NCBI GenBank assembly: GCA_900073065.1
Contig: FJOG01000047.1
Coordinates: forward strand, 56,721 to 120,720
Length of the DNA stretch: 64,000 nt
DNA from: Phialocephala subalpina
Taxonomy: Eukaryota > Ascomycota > Leotiomycetes > Helotiales > Mollisiaceae
Direction: 5' to 3'
Position 1 is the stretch's first letter. The number at the start of each line of letters is the position of its first letter. The position numbers and the translations under genes are program-made. This document shows, piece after piece, positions 23,426-35,146 of this stretch. The notes under the pieces are model-generated. The model was not told where the DNA came from. It made no database searches and saw nothing but the letters and a program-made list of their open reading frames with translations.

Positions 23426-23908
23426 GTACTTCAATGCGTGGTTAGTTCGTTCACAATGCCACCCAAGAAGTCACCCACCGGTTGACTGACGAAAATGGGA
23501 AGCTCTATCTCTATGGGAGTCTCGTATCCGAATCCAACTATTATCCAGCTTTCCCCAGTGTTACAAGCACCTTGAATTCCTGCTCGTCCCCTTTCCTACT
23601 GGATTAGGTTGAGTTAATTATATAAGCTTCTCGCTCTAAGTTATACGCTATTTAATATATTCCAGTGCTGGCCTTTGCTTTCGGGCTTAAAAACTCGCCA
23701 GTCGCAACAAGTCGAGCCTTGAGGTTCTAGCATTGCTGCCTTCTCCAACTCTCTTACTCCACCTCTTCCTTCTCCTCCTTATTGCTCCTTTCCTCGTCTT
23801 CCTCCTTTACCCTTGATATTATCTGCGATTAAAATCTTCCTATTGCTTTCACGAATTAACTAACAGCTCTAATAGCATCCTCTCTTGGTTAAACGTATTC
23901 TCTCAAAA
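23426..23908. other. Intergenic region
   Basis: About 480 bases between two relics. Pyrimidine-rich sequence at 23750-23810 (CTCCTTCTCC-like) resembles the promoter of the HET relic that follows. No gene is seen. Confidence 0.4.
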
Positions 23909-24230
23909 ATGGCAGCCGCCTGTCGAGTGTGTCGAGATCTCGATCCCAGAAACTTCGACCCTTACGAAGGAAAGCCCGGTCGCTCATCCCTCCATGTTCG
24001 ATGTGAAGAGCTTGTCGCGAGTGCATCTGCTGGTTGCCAATTGTACCAAGTGATTGATTAAGCAGGACATGAAATCAGCCTGGGACCAGATGATATATCC
24101 AAAGCGCCCATCGTATTATTTATAACCGTGATAAGAAATCTTCTTTTATTTATTTTTACGGATATAAAGGTTGAATTTGCGACTTTATTAAAGATGTTTA
24201 TTATCAATCTTATTCCCAAGAGTATCCCTT
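23909..24230 (+). pseudogene. N-terminal fragment of a HET-type protein
   Basis: ATG at 23909 opens a frame beginning with CRVCRDLDPRNFDPYEG and continuing to EELVASASAGCQLYQ. This cysteine-containing start is typical of one class of HET proteins (normally EELxASAxxGCxLC). The frame meets a TAA at about 24060 and then runs into AT-rich sequence. A further readable piece at about 24510-24700 (TKIIFVTITYGSYN, RVEADIDIYYD) may belong to the same gene. No HET core is left, so this is a relic. Confidence 0.55.
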
Positions 24231-24907
24231 ATATTATTAAGAATAAAATAAAAATAAAAAAAATTTAAATAATAAATATTTTTAATTTATTTTTAAATAA
24301 TAAATAATATATTTTTTTTATAAATTATTAAAAAATAAAGTTTTACGAATATAGAATATTCTTAAGAATAAGATTATTATAAAAGTATTAATAATTTCGT
24401 TTTATATAATTAATTATTCTTTTTCTTTGATATTCTAATATACTTTGTTTTATAATTACAAATCGTAAAGTAATCTAAGAGATCCCGCCTAATATAAAGC
24501 CGTTTATTCTCCTCGAAAGATTTTAACTTCAAAGATACTAAAATCATTTTCGTCACAATTACATACGGTAGTTACAATCTTCGAGTCGAAGCAGATATTG
24601 ATATATATTACGATGCCGATTATGGTCTCTAGCTCATCATAGGCAGCAAGGTCAACATTCCAGAGGCAATGGTAGGACTTGCAACTTCGTCCAATTCCTG
24701 AAATCTTCATTGAATTCTAGGCAGAGTGATGTTCATTCCTTCTTAGCCTGCTGGTTGGCGGCTAAGCCATCCCTCTCAAATGAATTCAAGCACGGCGAAA
24801 GACTTTCACGCCGTGGCTGTATCCGTCTCCTTTTCTCCGCAGCGTTTTCCGCTGTTGTTGTACTCATCCCGTGTTTACCTGGATTGGAGCTGGTCCTTTG
24901 TACCAGT
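24231..24907. other. AT-rich and degraded stretch
   Basis: A short AT-rich patch (24230-24480) is followed by the possible continuation of the HET relic at 24510-24700 and then by the 3-prime flank of the NACHT gene. No intact frame is seen. Confidence 0.4.
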
Positions 24908-27344
24908 CTATTTTGAAGTTGAAGATGGAGCTGATACGGATTCGAGTCCTGCTTTTCCTGACCCAGTCCGTACTTGAAAGCTTTCCCAAGTAGCTCTTCT
25001 AGGACGCCCGGCAAATGTACCACTAGCGGCACTCATTGGGCTGATAGCATCGCTGAGTAATCCATTGACCGCTTGCAAGTTTTCTGGGTCCTTAAAAGCT
25101 TTACTAGCGAAAAAGCAAAGCTCATCCAGAATAGATGAACGCTTAGCCTTATTAGTATCGCTCAGCTGAACGCTTGGTGCTAGTTTCAACATGAAGATGG
25201 TTGCATGGCATAAAAGCATCCAGGTCTGGCGCTCATCTTCGTGGCTCTGTGATATTACGGCGTGAATGTCAGGAGACTGCAGGAGAAAGTCCCGGACAGT
25301 TCGATGAAGGAAGTCAACCTTGTGCTGAAAGAACATTTGAGGGTCTGGTGAGCGGTGGACCTCCAGCAAACCTCGAGTACGGCCATCAAGTCGGCATTGC
25401 ATCATATCCGTTTTCAATCGGATCTCGGCGTTAGAGAATGATTTATGTCTTTGATAGCTTAGGTCATGATCTTCTTCCACGTCGTCTAGACAGGCATAGG
25501 TCATAAGTAACAAAGGATAGTTCCTAGACAAGGCGACCTGGAAAGCACGAGCTGTCTGCCTCCAATATATCTTTGGAACAGCTTGGAGGATGTGGCGGAA
25601 AAATCCTTCGAGGTCTTCCGGAAGGTTCTCGAGTCGCGTGCGCATTGTCCTTATGCTATCGTTGTAGGTGATGCCTTCGAGCAAGTCTCGTACCACTAGG
25701 AACACCCAAAGAAATACTCCCTGGGCTTTCTGTACAACCTCTCCAACAAGCTCTGTGTAGCTCGGGTCAATGGCTTCAAGTTTCTGATATTGCTCATGCT
25801 CGCGGAACTTGTCTGACACATAACGACGAATGTCTTGACTGGTGAGGTCTTCTAACTTCAAGACGGTCTGTGGATCTTCACCGAAGGCGTCTTTGAATTG
25901 TGTCCAAGGCCGGCTGGAAAGGCAAAGCTTTACATCGGAGGATGTTGCAAGGCTTTTAAGAGTATTTATCAAGTCTCGATGGGTCCTATGATCTTGAATG
26001 TAAAACTCATCAAGGCCGTCAATGATAAAGCAGAACTTCTACGACGCCTCCTTAGCTGTCAAGATCTTGTAGACATACATCAGCTCATCCAAAGACCATT
26101 TCTCGTCTTGGAAAAAGTTCTGAGAAGGAGTCATCGGACAGTTTTCAAATAGGTATCCCTTCGACCCTCGAGCAAGGCTCTCGCAAACCCGTGGTACCAG
26201 CTCCGGACTTTGTCTCAAGATCTCAAAAAGCAAAGATCGGAGAAGACCTTCCTGGCTTTTTTGAAGATTTGTACCAGAGCTCCAGAAAAAGAAAGCAACA
26301 AGTACTAATGGCTTTTCTTTTGCCCACTCCTTCAGATTGCGATGAGTTTCTGGGTGGTGAGCGAGAAACTTCATCAGAGTTGATTTTCCAGAGCCTGCTT
26401 TCCCTTGGATCCAGAAATGACCATTCTGGGTCCTAAGCCACTCCACGAATCGTATTTGGAGACGGCCATCTGGAGTTTCTCCTTTGAAAATCCAAGTGAA
26501 TGTGTCACGATGGGCGTGGGGAATTGTGTCAGCTCTCGTACTGATGGAGTCGAAACAGAGGCTTCCCAAGAGGTTCTGATATTTCTCAAGATCCGTGATT
26601 TTTGCTTTTGCATTTAGGATTGTATCTTTGAAGTCAGGAAGCGCTTTCGGAAACTCTGCGATATCTTTCCAATTGATGAAAGCCAGATCATCGAATATTG
26701 CAGGGGACTTTTCCTCCTTTTTGTTCGTGACTGCTGACTTTGGGTCAAGCTTTGCTATTGATGACACAACGGTCTTTTCGAGATTTTTTAGACTGTTTTT
26801 GCATCTCAATTCTAGCCGGGAGTTGTTGAGCTCAAGCCTTCGAACAGCATCAGATACGGCTCCTATCTCCATACTATGGATCGTCAGATATTGCGGGCAA
26901 GAGAGACAACGGAAAGGAGCATACTCACTTCATTTGCATGTGCACATGTACACTAAATAGCGTGTGCAGTTCGGCGAGCTTCACGGACATAGCATTGATT
27001 TTGTCCTCGCTCCAGATTTCCTTCAATGCAACCAAGAAGCTTTTCCATTTGGTTTTCGGTCCCTTAATTTCCAGTTTTTCAAGTGCTTCAAGTAGCTTTT
27101 TAGCCATCACTTTGCAAGCTTCCAGCTCTTTTTGCAGCTTGATTGTACCTCCACCAGATGCAAGGAAGCCATCGATCAAAACGGTTATGTCCTCTGCCTT
27201 ATGGCGAAGATAAGCAGTATCTTCACTCATGCCCGCATGAGACTTAGAGATTGCCCGAGTACCCGCTATGAGTTTTGCTGTGAAGTCGAGAAACTGTAGG
27301 ATGTTGCTAGCAAGTCCCAACACTGTCAAGGGATCGAGAGCCAT
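24908..27344 (-). pseudogene. NACHT NTPase (STAND) with one premature stop
   Basis: Exons 27344-26929 and 26873-24908 join through a GTGAGT...TAG intron. The start at 27344 gives MALDPLTVLGLASNIL, the usual opening of the helical N-terminal domain of fungal NACHT proteins. The P-loop GKAGSGKST lies at about 26450, the Walker B-like FCFIIDGLDEF at about 26020 and SSRPW soon after, then a helical C-terminal region without recognisable repeats. One TAG (26041-26039) falls between P-loop and Walker B, where AKEAS is followed by KFCF; the frame is otherwise open for 793 residues. CAG to TAG fits RIP. Such proteins act in allorecognition and cell death. A recent lesion or a sequencing error are both possible. 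Confidence 0.8.
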
Positions 27345-28190
27345 CTTATCCAAACGAATCCTCAATTACCATGCAAAAAACGAGATTGGTGGGCCGTGAG
27401 AGGAGGAAACAGCGTGAATCGACGACAACGTGATTCATACTGAGTGACGGTTGATGAGAAATGAAGAGTTTAGAAAGGTTTTGATGAGTCTGCCTTGGGC
27501 TGCATGAAGAGTGTATAGCCCTAAAAGCCTGTGCCCAGCGTCTTTGCAAGCAACCTGTCCACCAAAAGACAGCCGTCGCAATGCAGGCGATAGAAAATAA
27601 ACGACAAATCAATCTCAGTCGGCTATGGGACTCGGCTGCAGCGAGTGCTGTCTTAAGGGTATGATGCTGTTGCATTTAATTCTTCGCGAGAAGCTTCATC
27701 TCTCCAAAGCTATTTGTTTGAGATTCTCTGTGGAAATTCTCTCTTTGCATCTTCCATCACTTCGCTCCTTTCCTTTCCATAAATACTGCCTTGGCGTACT
27801 GTGGCACCGAAGCCCCTCGAGTCATGAACTCCAGGCATGTCAAGCCTGCTACCTGCAGCGCCTGTGATGCGTGTTCGAGATTTGAAGGGTACTCATTTGC
27901 TGGGGAACCGGGTCGGGTGCGGTGTGTTGAGAAGATGCTACTGCGCCTCTGGAACCTGCGTCTGGTGCTTCCAATAGGCTTTCATACACGCCTAGATGCG
28001 GACTGTGCTGCCAACCTGAGCGGAGGGGGTACGCTCAGCCTCACTAAACCTCTAGTCCCGGGCTGCCTAAACCGCGTATACTTGAAATAGCGAAGGGCCT
28101 TAGTAAATAGTGCCGCATAATTGAGTGATTAGTTTGCCGCCGGTATCGGAGGATCTGCCGGGGGTTTGACTTGTTGGCTTCGCTCGTCGG
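27345..28190. other. Intergenic region between divergent NACHT and HET genes
   Basis: About 850 bases with no recognised gene. A frame at 27791-28090 has several Cys codons but no zinc-cluster spacing, so it is not called. Confidence 0.4.
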
Positions 28191-29390
28191 GTCAATATAG
28201 TTTATATAATCCAGGACTCGAAAGAGGATTGGCTGAAAGAGTCGGTGTTGATGAAGGACGTATATGCGAACGCGCTGCTAAATATCTCTGCGGACGATGC
28301 TTCAGACTCGACAGTTGGACTGATCCCGAGGAGCAGAGATCTAGTGGCAGGAAGACCCGTCCATGAGTCGAGTATATATGCTAGTCGCAAATTTGCGCAA
28401 ATAGACTCCTCCGGACTGTCCCACGAGCCACGCAGTAGTGACATTTCAGCAGATAGTGTCCTCAATACTCGAGCATGGGTACTCCAGGAGCGTATGCTGT
28501 CACCTCGAATCCTACATTTCCAAGCTTACGAGCTCGCCTTTGAGTGCGATACGCACATAAAATGTGAATGTACTATCAACTTACGCCCTGCAAACCGAAG
28601 GCCGTTTCGAATAATACGGTATGGAGAATCTGATCCCGAGGAGGCAGAGATCCATGGTCACAATCTCATGACCTCAAATATTTGGGGCATTGTTGTCTAC
28701 AACTACACCGGACTGGTACTCACTTACGAATCTGATATCTTGAATGCAATCTCTGGACTGGCTCAGGAGCTTGCTAGCCACCTCTCCAAGAATAATGTTG
28801 CCGGACTTGAACAGAGGAACTACCCTGGTGTCTCCTGTGGCGATCTGCTGGATCATCCTCAACGTCTCGGAGACGAAAAGGGAACTTTCCACCGTGGTCT
28901 TGGGCATCTTTACATGGACCAGAGATCTTCCTGCCTGACCTGGAAGAGCCCAACCCCTACGACGATGGGCTGCCAAGCATCACATTGCATCTTGAAAGAC
29001 TCTCCGACTACTGGCTCGAGGTCAAAAAAAATCAACTGCCAGTACCTGCCCATCACGGATTTTCGGGATTCAAACCGTTGCATGATGTTTGTTTCAGGGC
29101 AAATGATAAAGGTTCCATTGAAGCATGATGTATTTGACTTTGCTCAGCGAGAAGCGGCCTTCGATGCGCATTTAAAGCCGTACTTGAGCCATAACAGTAA
29201 TGGCAGTAGCGTCTTCGAGTCTCAGACATATCTTAATATAGATGTGAGGGAGGAAGATGAGCTCACAGGAGACGTATGCTATCTTCTTTTCGTCGCTTTT
29301 GGTACAAACATATTTTTCTCAGTCCTGAACGCAGTTGGTACTAACAGTGTTTCTAATAGTGTACGCCCGTATTACGGAGGCTAGTATTAA
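28191..29390 (+). pseudogene. Truncated and frameshifted HET gene
   Basis: The readable part starts inside the HET domain at IIQDSKEDWLKES, continues with YANALLNISADDASDS and later RAWVLQERMLSPRILHF. These are the second and third HET blocks. The first block (the GSTxxYLALSY-like part) is missing upstream. Near 28812 the frame shifts: the family continuation ELPWCLLWRS and PPWSWASLHGPE is read only in another frame. The gene is therefore dead by 5-prime loss and a frameshift. The end at about 29390 is arbitrary. Confidence 0.75.
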
Positions 29391-30120
29391 GGCTATACGA
29401 ACGTACGGCGTACAATACCAAGTCCTTACGTACGCCTTGAGCTCAGTTCCGTACCGTGTAGTTGCACTGGTCCATATACTAAAATACGGATCACGTGGTT
29501 AGTTTCTCTTATTATTTTTTGATAATTTGAGATAAATGCTTTAAAATAAGTATAGTTTGAAGCTCTTTAATAAGTCTTTAAGTATTAGTACTTGATTTTG
29601 TCTTTTCAAATGATTTAAGTGCTAAAAGAGAGAAAATAGAATAGGAATAAGCTATTTGCGAAGTAATAGAGGGATAAATTAGAGGCTAAAACTCCTTTAT
29701 TCCGTATACTGCGAGTAATATCCCGTAATACAGAGTTAGATCTATACGCATAATCGTATAATAAAGCTTACGTATTACTTGAAATACAGTGCTTATTTTA
29801 GATACGTACGCACTTATGCCCCGTATACTGAATTACGTACGGGTTGCACTATTGGAAACACTGGGCACCAACTTTGATGCCGGGGAGCAGGAGTACTATC
29901 AAAGAGTCGGCCGCTTCGAATTGGAAAAGGATATTGTAGACATCTACAAGTACTTGCGCCAATTTGAAAAGGTGAATATTGGGTTGATATGATGTCAAAT
30001 CAAATGAAAAACACACATGACACAACCCGTTCCAAAACATAAGCTGGTACTTGCAAGAACGCAACTTAAAATGCGCAAAACGACACGTCGACAAGAATAA
30101 ACAAGAACTCCACCTCCAAA
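29391..30120. other. Intergenic region, moderately AT-rich
   Basis: About 730 bases. A 67-codon frame at 29789 is too short and featureless to call. Short TACG/CGTA-rich words recur at 29400-29480 and 29700-29840. Confidence 0.4.
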
Positions 30121-30887
30121 CTACGCACCATCACCTAACTTCTTAATAACCTTCGCAGGAACCCCGCCAACAACCACAACCGCCTCAATATCCCCCGTCA
30201 CCACAGCACCAGCAGCAATCACCGTCCCCTTCCCAATCCTGCATCCCGGTAAGATCGTAGCCCTAGCCCCAATCCAACAATCATCCTCTATCACAATCGG
30301 ATACGCGAACGAGCCACCACTTTCACGTCTAACCACTGGTTCTGTATCATGAGTTCCAGTACATATGCAAACTCCTGGACCTATTAGGACGTTGTTGCCG
30401 ATGGTGACTGGGGCGTTGTCATATATTGAGACCCTGGGAGAGGATGAGTTAGGTGTTTTGGATAGGATGGAGAGAGGGAGGGGAGATGACGCACTCGCGA
30501 TTGATGTAGACATCGTTGCCGATGAAGATATTGCAACCCCAAACGCAGAAGAAAGGAAACTCGATATTGACACGTGTCCCGAGCTTGCCCATCACTTGTG
30601 AAGCTATTCCCATGCGACGATCTTTCAGGGGCTGGAGGCTGCTGTGCTCTGGGACGGAGGGGTCGTTGAATGAGTTGAGCTGTTTCATGATCTTGAGTTT
30701 GTGATCGGACATGACTTGAGAATTTTGAGCTTGAAAACTTGAAACTTGTTAGCTGGGACGGTTGGCGGGGCAGGGAAGGCTACTTCATGCCTGAGATCAT
30801 CTTCTCGAATTCATTGCACCATGGGACTGGGACCTTACTGAGTTTCGCTTGCTCTATCATGGACTGACTTTTCTCTAATGCAGCCAT
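30121..30887 (-). CDS. Maltose/galactoside O-acetyltransferase family protein
   Basis: Exons 30887-30784, 30737-30495 and 30433-30121 join in phase to 219 residues, a normal length for the family. The N-terminus (WCNEFEKMISGM) is the Mac domain. The left-handed beta-helix follows (CNIFIGNDVYIN, TIGNNVLIGPGV), with the catalytic His in CTGTHD and the closing IGKGTVIAAGAVV and GGVPAKVIKKL motifs. The enzyme should transfer acetyl from acetyl-CoA to a sugar hydroxyl. The start at 30887 is the ATG nearest the Mac domain. The gene is complete and cytosolic. Confidence 0.88.
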
Positions 30888-31343
30888 GGTTGGCGGAAAG
30901 TTCAGAAGAACAGGCGACAAATCTGACGGCTTCAAGAAGGGGGCTGCACGAATATCTGTTTTCAAGTCTTGAATCTTCAGATCGAGAATGTAGGTTCCAA
31001 GAACAGCACTTTGGGGGAGGTCACTTGTACCCCAAAGTGATCATGTGCTGTGAGACGATCTCCGCAGATTCCAGCGGCCGAGTTTGACTGGGCCGGGGAA
31101 CAATAGGATGATTCCGAGAGCTCTGCACGGACTTCAACATATCCGACCAGAACGGCAACTGAAGTAATGAGGGTACTTGCCTCATTATACCGGAACCAAA
31201 TGAGGCAAATTGACCAAAAAACCGGCCCCTAAAGCAATTAGAGAAGTGGTATTCTATAGACAATGCCTTAGCATCGGTAAAAGTCGAGATGCTCCATAAA
31301 CGCCATACTGCCCATATGTACTATCGTTCCTCATACCCGGTAA
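30888..31343. other. Intergenic region
   Basis: About 450 bases between two tandem minus-strand genes. No gene or repeat is seen; it should contain the promoter of the acetyltransferase gene. Confidence 0.4.
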
Positions 31344-32294
31344 TCAATTCCTGTAATTGAACTCTCTCTCTTTCTCGCTCTCTTTCCTGGCTGCTGTCCT
31401 CTTTTTTTGCTCCAAGATTTGCTCCCGTCCAGTCGAAGGTGCGTCACCCACAGCCTCTTTGCCACCAAACGTCTCAAAGCCCTTATGGAAGACCCATTCA
31501 ACGGCCTCCTCAACTGGCTTATCGAACAGATATGGTAATGCTGGCACGGCTGCCAAACCCAGTCCGATTGGGCCGTAAGTCCGTATTCTTGTATTCTTGA
31601 CATTCTTCAAGGCTTTGCCGGAGTATCGGACAATAGAATGGATGGTAAATGCTGGCAGACCCATAGATGCAAGACTCTGGAAGATCGCTCTTTGTGCCAT
31701 CACTGTTCGGTAGTCGTTCAGGGGTGTAACTTTGTTGGGAGTCAAGGATACGCCGGTCTCGTCGGCGACGGTCTGTATGCTTGTCTTTGCATCGTTGTAT
31801 CGTTCCTGCGCGGCTTCTCGAGGGAGTTCTGGATGTAATGTACGTTGATTGCTACAGTATGCCTTGTAGCCTTCGTGTCCAACATCCCCGAGAATGTAGG
31901 CCCAGGAGATACCGTATGCGGTTCGGACAAGGTTTGGGTGAGCGACTGGTCGGAAGGATTCGCCAATGTCTGATGTATATGCAACATATCGTTGTGCTGA
32001 TAGGAGTGCTGTTCGTATCCGAGTCGCATACGCAGCATATCGAATGCTGCTTTCTGTGGATTGAGGGGCGCTGCGAAGGATTAGCTGGAGAAACAAGGTA
32101 AGATGGAGGACAGAAAATGTGGGTTGTTGAGTAGGTTTTGCTGCAACGTACGTTCCATCATAAAGCTCATCATAAAAGTTATCTTCATTGTCTGCCTTGT
32201 CTATAATCTTTTGGAATGCTGGTGGTAGCTTCTCCGGCTCGGGTAGTCCTGTGGGAGGAGGTCCTCGGGACTTGTCTGAGTCGTTTCCTGGCAT
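31344..32294 (-). CDS. Mitochondrial fission process protein 1 (MTP18) homologue
   Basis: Exons 32294-32152 and 32070-31344 join to 289 residues; the intron has a GTACGT donor and a GCAG acceptor. The family blocks are visible: SIRYAAYATRIRTAL, the conserved DIGESFRP, AYGISWAYILGDVG and the C-terminal LPYLFDKPVEEAVEW. MTFP1/MTP18 is an inner mitochondrial membrane protein linked to fission. The ATG at 32294 starts MPGNDSDKSRG and is preferred because upstream codons look like leader sequence. It is divergent from the ATP synthase subunit k gene 305 bp away. Confidence 0.85.
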   Translation of the reverse strand: MPGNDSDKSRGPPPTGLPEPEKLPPAFQKIIDKADNEDNFYDELYDGTYVAAKPTQQPTFSVLHLTLFLQLILRSAPQSTESSIRYAAYATRIRTALLSAQRYVAYTSDIGESFRPVAHPNLVRTAYGISWAYILGDVGHEGYKAYCSNQRTLHPELPREAAQERYNDAKTSIQTVADETGVSLTPNKVTPLNDYRTVMAQRAIFQSLASMGLPAFTIHSIVRYSGKALKNVKNTRIRTYGPIGLGLAAVPALPYLFDKPVEEAVEWVFHKGFETFGGKEAVGDAPSTGREQILEQKKRTAARKESEKEREFNYRN

Positions 32295-32599
32295 CTCGAT
32301 GAATTGTGTTGTAACGCTGAAATGGAAAGTCGGGCTCAGAATTGCGGTACCTCGTGTACCCCTTAACCCTGTGGCGGCGTTGTTTCTCGGAGTTGTAGGA
32401 ATTGTAGGAACGAGATCCAGGAAGCTCGGCTGTGTCCGGGGAAGTGACGGTGGGTGGAACTGCCTCCGCTGGTGCCTGAGGCTCAAATGTCAAAGACTTC
32501 GAAGCTCTAAATTTACTGCCATCGACAACCACCAAGCTCAACTCCAATACCACATCCAACCACTACACGAACTTCTCTCTTTCGACTCAATCCGCCAAG
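32295..32599. promoter_or_regulatory. Shared promoter of two mitochondrial genes
   Basis: Only 305 bp separate the start codons of the MTP18-like gene and the ATP synthase subunit k gene, which face away from each other. The interval must hold both promoters. No specific site was identified. Confidence 0.55.
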
Positions 32600-33029
32600 A
32601 TGGTCCAAATGTACACGATTGCCGGTCGCCAAATTGGCTCCCACTACGTAAGCAATCCCGACGTCCTGCGAAGAAGCACCTGTTCCGATTCTAGCTCTGC
32701 CAATTGGCTGCATACGGCGCGATCCAGTGCTTTGGAACAGAATGCTAATTAATATCGAAATGCATAGCTTGCCATGGGTGTTCTCGGCTTGATGTTTGGA
32801 GGTAGCTTCCTCGCAACCGGAGGCTCAAAGGCACAGAAGGCTCAGGGACCACCTATTAACGCCCAAAGCCCAGACGAGGAGAGCTTCATCAAGTATGTCC
32901 ACTGCTAGAAATCGAGTTTTCAACTGCGAAATCTTCCTGCGTGGATAACAATAGCTAATGCCGTCCAGGGATTTCTTAAAGAATGCCGAGGCGGACGCGA
33001 AGAAGGATGAGAAGAAGGCGGCGCACTAG
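32600..33029 (+). CDS. ATP19: ATP synthase subunit k (mitochondrial)
   Basis: Three exons (32600-32647, 32768-32892, 32969-33029) give 77 residues. The sequence begins MVQMYTIAGRQIGSHYLAMG and is followed by a single membrane helix and a charged C-terminus (KNAEADAKKDEKK). This is the small subunit k (Atp19) of the F1Fo ATP synthase, which supports dimerisation of the complex in the inner membrane. The introns have GTAAGC and GTATGT donors. The gene is too short and split to be found by a simple frame search, so exon joining was done by eye. Confidence 0.85.
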
Positions 33030-33876
33030 ATTGGGGCATTGCGAGGATAGAGCGTGAGGCTTGGACCGTCGATACCATGGCGACCATTCCGGTGTACATA
33101 TACGTCGAGGATAGAGAATGCATGGCTTGAGGGAACTGAGATCCGAGATTCCCGCGTGCTGTGCAGCTCCTACGTGCTTCGGGGGGCTCTTAGCTGTACA
33201 AGCAGCTACCGAGAGTTACTCGGGCGTGACCCATTCTCTACGAACAAGCAAGCCACTGTGGACATCCGAGCTCTGCATTTTTCAATACCGTTGTTGGGAT
33301 ATTGCTGTCCGGTTGGTACTGTGAAGTGTACGGATTTACGCTCATCGAGTTGCATATCTACCAGAGCAATCAGTGGAGACCTGTGAAAATGAAACCGAAG
33401 CGTTCTATGCGAACTAGATGAGCATAAGTTGAGGAACTGCAATCAGAGCTTTGATGCAGGCTACAAGTTGGACAACTCGTACGGGACCAACTACCAACTT
33501 TCCACACGCAGAATTGTACGACCCTATATAAGACTATCTTGTTCCTCTGATTGTCCTATTTCTACAACGACATTTCCTCATTTAAAGCTGCCCTGTATCC
33601 TATAAGCTATCGCACGACACGTGATCCTAACTTCCTTGAAACCTCTCACTTGCCGTCAAAGCCCGGACATCCCACCCAACCCCAGCTCCAGGACAAGTTC
33701 ATCGTGGCATCAGCAGAAGGTACCCCGCATTGGTTGTGCTTTCCTAAGAATCGTTGTAGGTTGCGTCCCTTTTGACTTCGAACAAATTATAAGTCCTTTC
33801 CTTTTGTTCTGGTAAACTTGCCAAGTTCCACTCTTCTTCTCTCGTCCTGGTGCTCCCTCCTTCAAGCTCTCCAATC
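33030..33876. other. Intergenic region
   Basis: About 850 bases with no domain-bearing frame. The last 150 bases are pyrimidine-rich and probably promoter and leader of the next gene. Confidence 0.45.
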
Positions 33877-35146
33877 ATGGCGACTACTACCAATACAGAC
33901 ATTCCAGTGCTATCAACGAAAGTTGAGGTATGTAAACCCTCGAAGTCTGCACGAGGGAATGCCTTGTCACTAATAATCACAGGTCGTTGACCGTCTCGCT
34001 GAAGCCAATGGCTCTGTGAAGTCAGTACCTCTCCTCCCCACTACCCCGCCATACTGACCCCCCGCAGACCCTTCGTAGCCCCAAAAGACGACTTAACCAT
34101 CCTTCAATACCATCCATCCTTCGGCGAGCTCCTCGGATACTCTCCAACTCATTCCCTCCTGCTCTCCAGCGAAGGCACATCCAACAACCCCTTCTTCCAC
34201 GAAGCCTGTGTCTTCCTTCCCGAACACGACGAAGTCTACATAACTTCGAACCTTCTCCAAAGCACCACCCAATCTGCCTATCCTACGATCCTTATTTCTC
34301 GCGTCAAGCTCTACCGCGGAGAAAAGGACAATGTCGAGAAGGTCGATTGGCAGAAGATGCGCCCACCGCCCGGCATCGACATGCCGAATGGAGGAGTGAA
34401 CTATCAGGATGGCATATTATTTTGCGCACAAGGTACTGCGGCATCAGGTACGGGAGGGATCTACTACATGCCGAGAGGAGCTCCGCCAAAGGCTATGGTG
34501 ACAAATTGGTATGGGCGGGATTTCAATTCTGTGAATGATGTGGTTGTGACCAACGACGGCTGCATCTGGTTTACAGACCCATCATATGGCAACGAGCAGG
34601 ACTTCAGGCAGAGGCCAAAGCTACCCTCTCAAGTTTACAGATTCGATCCCAAAACTGGAGATCTGAGAGTGATGGCTGATGGGTTCGGGATGTGTAATGG
34701 ACTTTGCTTTGATTTGGAGCAGAAAACATGTTACATCACGGATACCGACCAGATTCATGGTGACGGAAAGCATATGAAGCAGTGAGTTTCTGTGTCGACG
34801 GGTGAAAATGTTGGCTAACATATCAAGACCTGCTACGATATATGCCTTCGATATTGATAACAGATATGAGACTCCCTTCTTGGTGAACAGGAGAGTTTTT
34901 GCCTACGCAGCAGTCGGCTTCCCTGATGGTATCAAGTGTGATCTTCAGGGTAACGTCTACTCAGGCTGTGGTGATGGGGTCGAGGTTTGGAACCCTGCTG
35001 GAACTTTGATTGGTAGGATTTTGGTTCCTGGAGGTGTTGCGAATTTCTGTTTTGGTAAGAATGGGGAGATGTTCCTTTGTGCTGAGCAGAAATTGTGGAG
35101 GCTACAGATGGAGAAGACGACCAATGGAGCGCTGCTTGGAATTTGA
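33877..35146 (+). CDS. SMP-30/gluconolactonase family lactonohydrolase
   Basis: Exons 33877-33927, 33983-34020, 34068-34781 and 34828-35146 join in phase to 373 residues. A six-bladed propeller of the SMP-30 family is indicated by FHEACVFLPEHDEVY (metal-binding Glu), NDVVVTNDGCIWFTDPSYG (Asn and Asp) and GFPDGIKCD (Asp). No signal peptide is present. The family hydrolyses lactones in a Ca2+- or Zn2+-dependent way, and fungal members include D-lactonohydrolase-like enzymes. The substrate cannot be deduced. Intron donors are GTATGT, GTCAGT and GTGAGT. Confidence 0.85.

Noticed and set aside
27791..28090. Zinc-cluster transcription factor start
   Set aside because: The Cys spacing does not match Zn2Cys6, and no linker or downstream domain follows.
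29789..29992. Small gene of 67 codons
   Set aside because: No homology, no splice-linked exons, and surrounded by AT-rich intergenic sequence.
33030..33876. Additional exon or gene downstream of ATP synthase subunit k
   Set aside because: Frames are short and lack any recognisable motif; the subunit gene ends properly at 33029.
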